DNA of 64,000 bases from Planctomonas sp. JC2975 (GTDB lineage: Bacteria > Actinomycetota > Actinomycetes > Actinomycetales > Microbacteriaceae), in NCBI RefSeq assembly GCF_012985205.1, contig NZ_JABEKS010000001.1, forward strand, positions 62,001 through 126,000. Reading direction: 5' to 3'. A program made the translations under genes and the position numbers. The notes beneath the pieces are model-generated. The model saw only the letters and a program-made list of their open reading frames with translations, was not told where the DNA came from and did not search any database. How positions within the stretch are numbered: position 1 is the first letter of the stretch; each line of letters opens with the position of its first letter. Positions 15,404 through 21,492 of this stretch are shown in pieces.

Positions 15404-15488
15404 TGCTCAACTCCGCCCGGGGAATGAGCACTTCGAATCCGTTGCGGAACACGAGGACGAGATCCTCGGGCTTGGGCTTACTTGGCAT
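15396..15488 (-). CDS. 30-residue micro-gene between portal and capsid
   Basis: A short frame reads MPSKPKPEDLVLVFRNGFEV, then LIPRAELSNE and a stop. It overlaps the end of portal by 11 nt and the start of the protease-capsid gene by 8 nt (ATGAGTGA), so its ribosomes would terminate on the next start. The sequence is well-behaved (charged head, strand LVLVFRNGFEVLI), unlike a random overlap. It may serve translational coupling, or be a small structural or scaffold peptide. No family is recognised. Confidence 0.55.
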   Translation of the reverse strand: MPSKPKPEDLVLVFRNGFEVLIPRAELSNE

Positions 15489-16566
15489 ACTTCACGCCGT
15501 CCTTTCCGTCGCGCTGCGCATCCGGCTGGGGCTGGTTGGGTGCTGGCTGTAGGGCCTTGTCGAGTGGTGTGGTGTCGAACTCGACCGTCTGGCCGTTCGG
15601 AGTCACGTCACCGAGGGACAACCGCGCCTCGATCGGGTCAAGGTAGAAGTGGGCGGTCTGCGTCATCAGGTCGGTGAAGGCGCCGAGCTCGGTCGTATAC
15701 GTCAGCGAGTCGATGGCCGAAGTGCTACCCAGTCGGGAGGCCGGAATGCCCGTGTGCTTTGCGATGTCGGCAGCAACTGCATTGCGCGCATCAAGGAGCC
15801 ACTGACCCGCGGGCTCACCCTCGGTCACGAGGTCAAAGCCATTGGGCACGTATGCGACGGTGGAACCGTCGCGCGACTCGCGCGCCTTCTTGTACCCGGT
15901 GAGCAAGTCGAGCTTTTCGGTGTCGTCCGGCTCCGTGTCGCCCTTGTTCACGAGCTTCGTAAGGGGGACGGAGACGCGGGCTCGTTCAGCAATGGTGTGC
16001 TCGAATTCCAGCGCCTGCCTCAGGGTGCGGGTACCCGTGTTCAGTAGACCGGGGACCATCGACTCAAAGAGGATGACGTCGGTGTCCTGCACGGGTTGCT
16101 CGTCGATGAGGATTGCCCCGCGGTCATCCCATGTCCACTTGCCGTACGGGATGTGGTGTGCAGTGAGCGGGAAGCCGTCAGCGCCGTTGACTCGCTTCCA
16201 CAGGCTGAAGCCCAGGAACATGAAGTCCGCGATGGTGCGCGAGTTACGCAGGTACCACGGCTGAACGTTCTTCCCGGTCTGGGTGAGCCAGGTGGGCTGT
16301 TTGCCGAGGTCGGCTCCGTTCTTCTTGGCCACCAATTCGAGGTTTCCGAAAGCCGAGATGAGAGTCGAGTGGGCTGCCGCAACGGCGGGAATGGTGAGTG
16401 CTTCCGGACGCGTGACTGGGAGCAAGTCGTGAGAGACCGTCTCACCGAAGATGTCCGCGATGACGATTGCGGCCTGATTGTTCGTCGGCGCATCCCATGC
16501 ACCGATCGAAAGCGGAGGGACAGCCGAAGGCATCAGACCGAAGCCGAGCCAGTTCAGCAAACCCAT
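15478..16566 (-). CDS. Phage portal protein (short)
   Basis: 362 residues, shorter than most portals (400-550). It begins MGLLNWLGFGLMPSAVPPLS as siphovirus portals do. The body includes IPAVAAAHSTLISAFGNLEL, WYLRNSRTIADFMFLGFSLW, VNGADGFPLTAHHIPYGKWT and HTGIPASRLGSTSAIDSLTY (the helix before the clip/stem region). A 12-subunit portal ring is the gate for DNA entry and the joining point for the neck. It follows terminase after 38 nt that lack a visible ribosome site and hold two copies of ACAGCTAG. Confidence 0.85.
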   Translation of the reverse strand: MGLLNWLGFGLMPSAVPPLSIGAWDAPTNNQAAIVIADIFGETVSHDLLPVTRPEALTIPAVAAAHSTLISAFGNLELVAKKNGADLGKQPTWLTQTGKNVQPWYLRNSRTIADFMFLGFSLWKRVNGADGFPLTAHHIPYGKWTWDDRGAILIDEQPVQDTDVILFESMVPGLLNTGTRTLRQALEFEHTIAERARVSVPLTKLVNKGDTEPDDTEKLDLLTGYKKARESRDGSTVAYVPNGFDLVTEGEPAGQWLLDARNAVAADIAKHTGIPASRLGSTSAIDSLTYTTELGAFTDLMTQTAHFYLDPIEARLSLGDVTPNGQTVEFDTTPLDKALQPAPNQPQPDAQRDGKDGVKYAK

Positions 16567-16604
16567 ACAGCTAGTCTACAGCTAGCTCACAGCAGTCTCG
16601 CAGA

Positions 16605-18113
16605 CTACACGAAGACGGTGCTTACCTTGCGCTTCGGCTTACGGTCATACAGATCGAGGGCGATGGAGCCAGCCTCAAGATCGAGGATGTCGGCGTCAGG
16701 GTCGCCGGCCGGCCTTCCAAGCAGCCAGTTCTGCCCGCTCATCCGCTTGACCACCACTCGCGCAGCGTCATCAAGTGTCGGCTGTCCCCAGTGGTGTAGC
16801 TCGCCCTGATCGATCGCCTTGATGAGTCCAGCTGCCGCCGTGCGCAGCATCGGAAAGTTGTACGGTTCCAGCTTCGGCCGAGGAGTCTGCAACTGCATGT
16901 AGTTCACCTCGGTCATCTCCACGCCCTTCACGTCATGGGCGATCGGAGCCTTGTACTTCCTGCTGAGGCCGAGCAGTCTCTCTGCCAGCCAGTCCACGCG
17001 TGGCCTATGGTCGATGGTCATCAGGCACGCCTTGCCGTCTTCGTCACGCCAGGCGGCAACGATGGATGCCGCCGACTGCGAGAGGTTCACGGCAAAGCCG
17101 AGCGTGAACCGGTCGGGCAACGCTGGCAGGTCACCCGGCACGAGCGCGCGCGACCAACGGTCGGGATGAATGAGGGAGTTGCCCCCGGTCGGGTCGGTGA
17201 AGATCCCCAGATACTCCCTCATGAACCGCTCAGTTCGGAACGTGGCGAAGTTGTCCTTGACACTCTCCAGCGTGGTCAGCGTGCCAACGCCGGGATGGTG
17301 AGCTTCCACGAGTTCACGAGCATGGGCGTTCGGGTGCGCCTCGTCGGGCTCCCAGGCTTCAACCTCTTCTACGAGCGTGTTCTGTGGTGCCCAGTAGGCC
17401 ACGCCAGCGTGCCGAGGGTCACCGGCCGTGGCTTTCGCGAGACCGTCCCAGAGCATGTTTCCGCGCTGGCTCTTACCGGCCGTGCCCGCGTAGATGAGCA
17501 TGGCGCCGGGTCGGGTGTCCTGCGTCGGTCCGGCAGCAGCGAGGATGTCCTGAGCCTTGTCGCCCTCAATCTCCCCAGCCTCGTCCAGCACGATGACGTC
17601 GAAGGCATCCGAGCGGAAAGACTCGGACTGTGGCCCGTAGACCTGCATAATGCTGCCGTTGGCGAAGCGGATGTGCTCGGTGCCCATGCCACTCGTGCAC
17701 TTGAACGGCCAAGACTTCTCATCGTCGCCGTATTGCCGCTTTGCCCATCGCTCCATCGGGGCCTTGATGTCTGTCAGGTACCGTCTGCGCGCCGCCTTGG
17801 CGTTGCTCATCACGGCATAGGCGGTCAGCAGGTCAGGCTCTTCCATGCATCGGCCAACGAGCCACTCCACGAGCGTTGTCGTCTTTGATGAACGCCTCGG
17901 CAGAATGACCGAGGTGAATCGCTTACCGAGAGCGAGAATGTCCGCCAGAAGCAATTGCTGAGGGAGCAGTGCATGGCCACGGCCGACGACTTCAGCGCCG
18001 ATGAGGAACTTGCGTCTCTCCTCCCCAACGCTCTCAGTCATCGCGAACGGTGTGACGTAATCAGGCGGGAGCACTTGGCTCTTGACGGCATCCCAGTCGA
18101 TTAGTTCAGTCAT
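16605..18113 (-). CDS. Terminase large subunit
   Basis: 502 residues. The ATPase half has a variant Walker A, LPRRSSKTTT (K77; the usual first Gly positions are replaced by Arg-Arg-Ser-Ser, as in many HK97-group terminases), an adenine region, and Walker B FDVIVLDEAGEIEG (D177, E178). The C-terminal half would be the RNase H-like nuclease (FAVNLSQSAASIVAAWRDED, VDWLAERLLGLSRKYKAPIA, MSGQNWLLGRP). It pumps phage DNA into the procapsid and cuts it. No separate small-terminase gene is evident upstream, only a 32-residue frame and a membrane protein. Confidence 0.88.
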   Translation of the reverse strand: MTELIDWDAVKSQVLPPDYVTPFAMTESVGEERRKFLIGAEVVGRGHALLPQQLLLADILALGKRFTSVILPRRSSKTTTLVEWLVGRCMEEPDLLTAYAVMSNAKAARRRYLTDIKAPMERWAKRQYGDDEKSWPFKCTSGMGTEHIRFANGSIMQVYGPQSESFRSDAFDVIVLDEAGEIEGDKAQDILAAAGPTQDTRPGAMLIYAGTAGKSQRGNMLWDGLAKATAGDPRHAGVAYWAPQNTLVEEVEAWEPDEAHPNAHARELVEAHHPGVGTLTTLESVKDNFATFRTERFMREYLGIFTDPTGGNSLIHPDRWSRALVPGDLPALPDRFTLGFAVNLSQSAASIVAAWRDEDGKACLMTIDHRPRVDWLAERLLGLSRKYKAPIAHDVKGVEMTEVNYMQLQTPRPKLEPYNFPMLRTAAAGLIKAIDQGELHHWGQPTLDDAARVVVKRMSGQNWLLGRPAGDPDADILDLEAGSIALDLYDRKPKRKVSTVFV

Positions 18114-18208
18114 CGAACAATCCGTGTATATTTCGTGCTGCCAACTGGCTGGGGGTTGTGACGGCCATCAGAAACTGACGCCGTTCGACTCGATGCCTGC
18201 CCGATCAT
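18110..18208 (-). CDS. 32-residue micro-gene coupled to terminase
   Basis: A frame of 32 codons (MIGQASSRTASVSDGRHNPQ, then PVGSTKYTRIVR) fits exactly between its neighbours. Its ATG overlaps the stop of the 18205 gene and its stop overlaps the terminase ATG, both as four-base ATGA overlaps. The chance of two such overlaps argues for a translated relay, whether or not the peptide has a function. It is basic and Ser-rich. It is too short to be a normal small terminase. Confidence 0.5.
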   Translation of the reverse strand: MIGQASSRTASVSDGRHNPQPVGSTKYTRIVR

Positions 18209-18444
18209 TGACTTGCCGCCACGATGCCCCACACCAAGCCGATGGCTGCACTGGCCACGAGCAGGCTGGCGATGGTCCACACCGCTCGACGGATGGAGGT
18301 GAGCAAGACTTCAACCTTCTGCTCGTGGGTGAGCACGGGCGCCAGTGCGGGCGCCGCCTGCGGGTCGACGGCGGGCTTCCCCGCAAGCATGTTGTCGATG
18401 CTGCTGTCAGTCCACTTGCTGTCCATGGTGTTGCTCCTCTTCAT
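18205..18444 (-). CDS. Single-pass membrane protein, possible holin
   Basis: 79 residues. A polar N-terminus (MDSKWTDSSIDNMLAGKPAV after an initial MKRSNT) and an amphipathic stretch (LTHEQKVEVLLTSIRRAVWT) lead into one C-terminal hydrophobic helix (TIASLLVASAAIGLVWGIVA). This is compatible with a small holin-type or membrane-associated phage protein, but one helix alone is weak evidence. The ATG at 18444 overlaps the stop of the HNH-like gene. It lies just before terminase, where some small phages place lysis genes. Confidence 0.6.
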   Translation of the reverse strand: MKRSNTMDSKWTDSSIDNMLAGKPAVDPQAAPALAPVLTHEQKVEVLLTSIRRAVWTIASLLVASAAIGLVWGIVAASQ

Positions 18445-18740
18445 ACGTCGGGCAGTCGCAGATTGCGCTGCACCTGTTGTCTACGTGCGGTACTGGTCTT
18501 GCGTGCGCCCAGCTTCCCGCCCGCTGAGCGGTTACATGAGCGATGCTCAGTCTGCACCTGGCTACTGCCAAGCCCGGTACTCAGGTCGATGACGTGTCCC
18601 AAGTCCCACGGCTCACTCGGTGCGATGGGCCTGTGACAACGACCACACACGGCCATACCTGCATCGACGGTGCGCTGATAGAGCGGACGGAGCTTGGCCG
18701 TGGTGTTGGACCACTTCGCCTTGCGATGCCACTGGCTCAT
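18441..18740 (-). CDS. HNH endonuclease-like protein
   Basis: 99 residues, basic. It has CGRCHRPIAPSEPWDLGHVI, giving a C-x2-C pair, and a D-x-G-H that matches the first His of HNH nucleases, followed by QTEHRSCNRSAGGK with H-x2-C-N-x2-x-G, the typical second half (E-H-x-x-C-N). HNH proteins next to terminase are common and can be needed for terminase cutting at cos sites, so this suggests cohesive ends. ATGA overlaps join it to both neighbours. The compact size is normal for phage HNH proteins. Confidence 0.75.
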   Translation of the reverse strand: MSQWHRKAKWSNTTAKLRPLYQRTVDAGMAVCGRCHRPIAPSEPWDLGHVIDLSTGLGSSQVQTEHRSCNRSAGGKLGARKTSTARRQQVQRNLRLPDV

Positions 18741-19006
18741 GCCGCGGCCTTCTTTCGCGGCAGTGGTCCGCGCTTGCGTGCTACCACTTCAGGCTCGGGC
18801 GCAAGGGTCGCGATCATCACGTAAGCAACGTCCCGTAACCCGTGCTCACGTCGAAGATGAAGTGTGGCGAGTGAGCGGGTGTTGGCTGCATGGAAATCAA
18901 TGCCGAGAGAGCCGCACTCATCGCACCATGCCACGCCGCTGAAGCCGGACCAGTCGAACACCACTGGACCAACGCGGTACACGCCGGGCCTGAGTGGTGG
19001 ATTCAC
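18737..19006 (-). CDS. Small zinc-finger-like phage protein
   Basis: 89 residues. The middle has CDECGSLGIDFHAANTRSLA, then TLHLRREHG: C-x2-C followed by spaced His residues, compatible with a single zinc finger. The C-terminus is basic (RKRGPLPRKKAAA). The GTG at 19006 is the first start after the divergent control region; GGGAGC lies almost against it, so the true start could be slightly downstream. It is the first gene of the late-type leftward run (zinc finger, HNH, membrane, terminase). Function unknown; DNA binding is likely. Confidence 0.65.
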   Translation of the reverse strand: MNPPLRPGVYRVGPVVFDWSGFSGVAWCDECGSLGIDFHAANTRSLATLHLRREHGLRDVAYVMIATLAPEPEVVARKRGPLPRKKAAA

Positions 19007-19099
19007 GCTCCCAGCTTACTATCAGTCAACACACAGGTCCAACGTCCCCTGAAGAGGGACAGTGCGCCGGGTGTGTGTTGGCCGATAGCGTCGCCAGTC
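19007..19099. promoter_or_regulatory. Divergent phage control region with inverted repeats
   Basis: A 93-bp gap between divergent genes. It contains CAACACAC (19027-19034) and its reverse complement GTGTGTTG (19073-19080), with an inner GTCCC/GGGAC hairpin between them. For the rightward gene a TAGCGT box (19086-19091) lies 8 nt before the ATG. This is the only divergent switch-like region inside the prophage apart from the left edge, so it is a candidate lysogeny control site. Confidence 0.5.
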
Positions 19100-19339
19100 A
19101 TGGGGACAACTAACGCGGCTCTCGTCTGGCTCAAGTGGCTTACCGGCGTGGGTTTGATCGTTGGCTTGATCTTGCTCTTCTGGGGCATGTACCTGATGGG
19201 CATGTCGCTCTTCCCGGAGTACGTCTCCACGGGCTCCCTCATGGTCACCGTGGGCGCGAGCTTGAGCGGTGTCGGGACACTGGCTCTGTTCGCGTTGCTG
19301 GCAGCGCTCGCCGTTCTTCACGAGGTCAAGAAGCGCTAG
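19100..19339 (+). CDS. Two-helix membrane protein of the prophage
   Basis: 79 residues with two clear hydrophobic segments: WLTGVGLIVGLILLFWGMYL (about 12-33) and VTVGASLSGVGTLALFALLA (about 48-70), ending in basic EVKKR. The ATG at 19100 has a TAGCGT box 8 nt upstream (leaderless); a longer frame lacks support. It is one of few rightward genes in the phage and is isolated by a divergent region and a hairpin, so it may be expressed in the lysogen, for example as a superinfection-exclusion protein. A two-helix holin is the other reading. Confidence 0.6.
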   Translation: MGTTNAALVWLKWLTGVGLIVGLILLFWGMYLMGMSLFPEYVSTGSLMVTVGASLSGVGTLALFALLAALAVLHEVKKR

Positions 19340-19371
19340 TTGCATTGATCCCCGCGCCCGAAACCCAGTCA

Positions 19372-19410
19372 CCACCAGTAGTCCCCCCTCCCTATAGGGG
19401 GGACTGGTGG
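19372..19410. terminator. Imperfect large hairpin between convergent phage genes
   Basis: Perfect 10-bp arms AGTCCCCCCT and AGGGGGGACT (19380-19389, 19396-19405) are extended by CCACC (19372-19376) and GGTGG (19406-19410), with a three-base AGT bulge on the left side only. It lies between the ends of convergent genes and may act on both strands. No T run follows. Confidence 0.65.
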
Positions 19411-19438
19411 GGACTACCGATGGGAGAAATCCCTAGGG

Positions 19439-20542
19439 CTACAGGGAGGGACTCAGGGAGTAGTGACGGGAGTTCCTCTCACCCTCACGAATGACCACCT
19501 GTCCGCAGTCAACGGCCGACTTCATGACATCCGACACTGTGTTCTTCGAGATACCCCGGAGGCCGAGAGCGACAATCTCAGACGTCTTCATCTCCCCGTG
19601 CTTCGCCAGGGCGTCACAGGCGAGCTGCACGAGCCGATCGGCTTTCATGGCCTGCATCTCGGCGCTGAAGGACAGGTGCCCGCGATCGTCCATCGTGACG
19701 AGGCCTTTCTCAACGTCCACGTCACGGCCGAAGGCATCGAAGTAGCGCCACGCGCGCGGGTCGGTCGGATCGTCACGAGTCAGACGCCAGATAGCGTCCG
19801 GCCAGTCTTCGAGCCGCGAGTCTCCACGCGCGTGCTCCGAGCCGTGCCCGTGGTGGTGAACAACAATCCCATCCTTGATCCCGGCCTCTGTCTTGAGTGC
19901 GTCAAACGCCTGGAGGATGACTCCGGCCTCGGTGTGCTCATTGAGCCCCAACGCATCTAGCAGCGGCCGAAGCGGGTCAAGGATGAGCGTGTCATATCCC
20001 TGAAGGCGCTTCGCCCACTCGGCTCGGACGTGTGCGTCGATGATGTTGAGGGAGGCAGCAGCACCACGAAGTGAGAAGATCCCTACGCGCTCCGGGTGTG
20101 CGATTCCCTGGCGACTCAGCCATCGCTGAATGTTGGTCGGTGAAAGCTCCAGATCGAGCACAGCGACTCGCCTTGTGGAGGTCGTGGTGAAGCGCCCGAG
20201 GAACGGCTCTCCGTCTACGAGTGAACGAATCAGGTTGTGCGTGACTGTCGTCTTGCCCGCCTTCTTCTGTGCCGAGAACATGACGTTTCCGCCGTCGTGA
20301 AGAAGGCCGTCGATGACGAAGGGCTCTTCGGGCAGGTCTTGCTGAAGGAGTTCATCGAGCGTGACCGCGGTCGGGATCGCGACCGCCTCAGCCTGCTCGG
20401 CGCGGTACTTCCGTTCTGCCCAGTTCCTGCTGCGTAGGCGCTGAAGTTCCTTCTCGGCCTGCTCGTCCGGTGCCATGCCGCGCTTGTCGAGAGCGGCCTC
20501 GATGTCCGACCGCACCACGCTGGGGATTACTACCGGGCTCAC
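19439..20542 (-). CDS. RepA-like replication ATPase
   Basis: 367 residues. A RecA-fold ATPase of the RepA/KaiC-like hexameric helicase group: Walker A FSAQKKAGKTTV (K97), then RRVAVLDLELSPTNIQRWLS, Walker B LQGYDTLILDPLRPLLDALG, and VVHHHGHGSEHARGDSRLED (the H-H-H-G-H motif after strand 4). The C-terminal 70 residues form a winged helix (TSEIVALGLRGISKNTVSDV, GQVVIREGERNSRHYSL), suggesting origin binding in the same chain. The GTG at 20542 overlaps the upstream stop (GTGA). In very small phages one such protein plus host factors can run replication. Confidence 0.8.
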   Translation of the reverse strand: MSPVVIPSVVRSDIEAALDKRGMAPDEQAEKELQRLRSRNWAERKYRAEQAEAVAIPTAVTLDELLQQDLPEEPFVIDGLLHDGGNVMFSAQKKAGKTTVTHNLIRSLVDGEPFLGRFTTTSTRRVAVLDLELSPTNIQRWLSRQGIAHPERVGIFSLRGAAASLNIIDAHVRAEWAKRLQGYDTLILDPLRPLLDALGLNEHTEAGVILQAFDALKTEAGIKDGIVVHHHGHGSEHARGDSRLEDWPDAIWRLTRDDPTDPRAWRYFDAFGRDVDVEKGLVTMDDRGHLSFSAEMQAMKADRLVQLACDALAKHGEMKTSEIVALGLRGISKNTVSDVMKSAVDCGQVVIREGERNSRHYSLSPSL

Positions 20543-20991
20543 GCCACGACTCCTTCCGGCTGAATGAAGACCTTCCGACGCGGGCCAGCTTGCGCCTCGA
20601 CGCGCTCTTGCGCCTCCCGCTCGCAACGCCGATGCTCCCAGTACTCGTCTTCGGAGTCGTACGCGAGTACCTCGTCGCGCGTCCGCTGAAACCACATGTC
20701 ATCCATGAGCCGATGCATTAAGCGTCGAGTGGCCCGCTCTGGCAATGGGCCGGCGTGCGGGAACTCGTCAGCGGCAGCGGCGCGTATGGCATCCGCTATT
20801 GCCGCCTGCGCCTTGCCGTTGCGAGCGAGTGCCAGGTGGACGTGCTCGCGGGTCAGCTGCCGATGCGTGCGGGCCATGAAGCCTGCAAGCCGCAGATGAG
20901 CCGCAACCTTCAGGTCAGGTGAATCGAATATTTCGTCAAGGCCGCCAAGGGCATCATTCGCCAGCGCGTGCCAATCATTTGGATGTTCCAC
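20539..20991 (-). CDS. Hypothetical phage protein before the RepA-like gene
   Basis: 150 residues, helical and charged: WHALANDALGGLDEIFDSPD, VAAHLRLAGFMARTHRQLTR, ALARNGKAQAAIADAIRAAA, then MHRLMDDMWFQRTRDEVLAY, and a basic/acidic tail. No family is recognised. The start is GTG at 20991, with AAGGA 6 nt upstream, behind a TATAAT promoter, so it is the first gene of the leftward run. Its stop overlaps the RepA-like gene. A replication accessory role or an early regulator is possible from its position. Confidence 0.65.
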   Translation of the reverse strand: MEHPNDWHALANDALGGLDEIFDSPDLKVAAHLRLAGFMARTHRQLTREHVHLALARNGKAQAAIADAIRAAAADEFPHAGPLPERATRRLMHRLMDDMWFQRTRDEVLAYDSEDEYWEHRRCEREAQERVEAQAGPRRKVFIQPEGVVA

Positions 20992-21042
20992 AGTTGTTCC
21001 TTCTTCTCATTGATTCCGTACTGCGGTCATCCTCCCGGGTCA

Positions 21043-21070
21043 ATTATATGGCCAATTTCGGAGGTGTCCC
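21043..21070 (-). promoter_or_regulatory. Leftward phage promoter with tandem operator-like repeats
   Basis: On the minus strand GGGACA (21065-21070), a 16-bp spacer and a perfect TATAAT (21043-21048) lie about 52 nt before the GTG at 20991. Next to the -35 box the + strand reads GGTGTCCCC twice in tandem (about 21063-21081). Such a direct repeat at -35 is a reasonable repressor or activator site. Confidence 0.7.
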
Positions 21071-21130
21071 CCGGTGTCCCCGGGACTAGTGGTGGCTCGA
21101 ATATGGCAATAGTGGCTGGAATACGAGAAG

Positions 21131-21175
21131 AGCCCCCTTGGACGCTTCTAGGCGGAACGCATGTCCAAGGGGGCT
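21131..21175 (-). terminator. Terminator after integrase operon
   Basis: Perfect 13-bp arms AGCCCCCTTGGAC (21131-21143) and GTCCAAGGGGGCT (21163-21175) around a 19-nt loop, about 70 nt after the stop of the gene at 21247 in its direction. It separates the integrase transcript from the promoter at 21043. No long T run, so efficiency is uncertain. Confidence 0.75.
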
Positions 21176-21246
21176 TCTGGAAGAAGGAAGTCAACTTGAG
21201 GGGAATCGACTTGCCACTCTCAGTATATTGGCGATTCAGGCATTAC

Positions 21247-21492
21247 TCACACGCGCTCACCGGCCCAGACGAGTTCAGCGTTAGCCTCGGTATTCAGCCA
21301 CTCGCGGAGCCGCTTTCGGTAGTCGCCCGTCACGTGCCGGGAGCGCTCGAACATGAGCGCACGAGCAAGCTCGTAGACGGTCGGCAACTCGCCGGCTCGG
21401 CAGCGGGCGCAATCCGACTCCGGGTCGACGATGTGCCAGCCTGCACCGTGTTCCAGGCCGCGTTCTTCTTGTTCTTCGGGTGCGGGGGTCAT
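21247..21492 (-). CDS. Small protein coupled to integrase
   Basis: 81 residues, acidic at the start (MTPAPEEQEERGLEHGAGWH), with SDCARCRAGE (C-x2-C) and then a helical region (ELPTVYELARALMFERSRHV, YRKRLREWLNTEANAELVW). No family is recognised. It overlaps the integrase stop by four bases, so it is made from the integrase mRNA. Recombination directionality factors for serine integrases are small and diverse and are often encoded nearby, which makes this a candidate, though its identity cannot be proved from sequence. Confidence 0.6.
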   Translation of the reverse strand: MTPAPEEQEERGLEHGAGWHIVDPESDCARCRAGELPTVYELARALMFERSRHVTGDYRKRLREWLNTEANAELVWAGERV

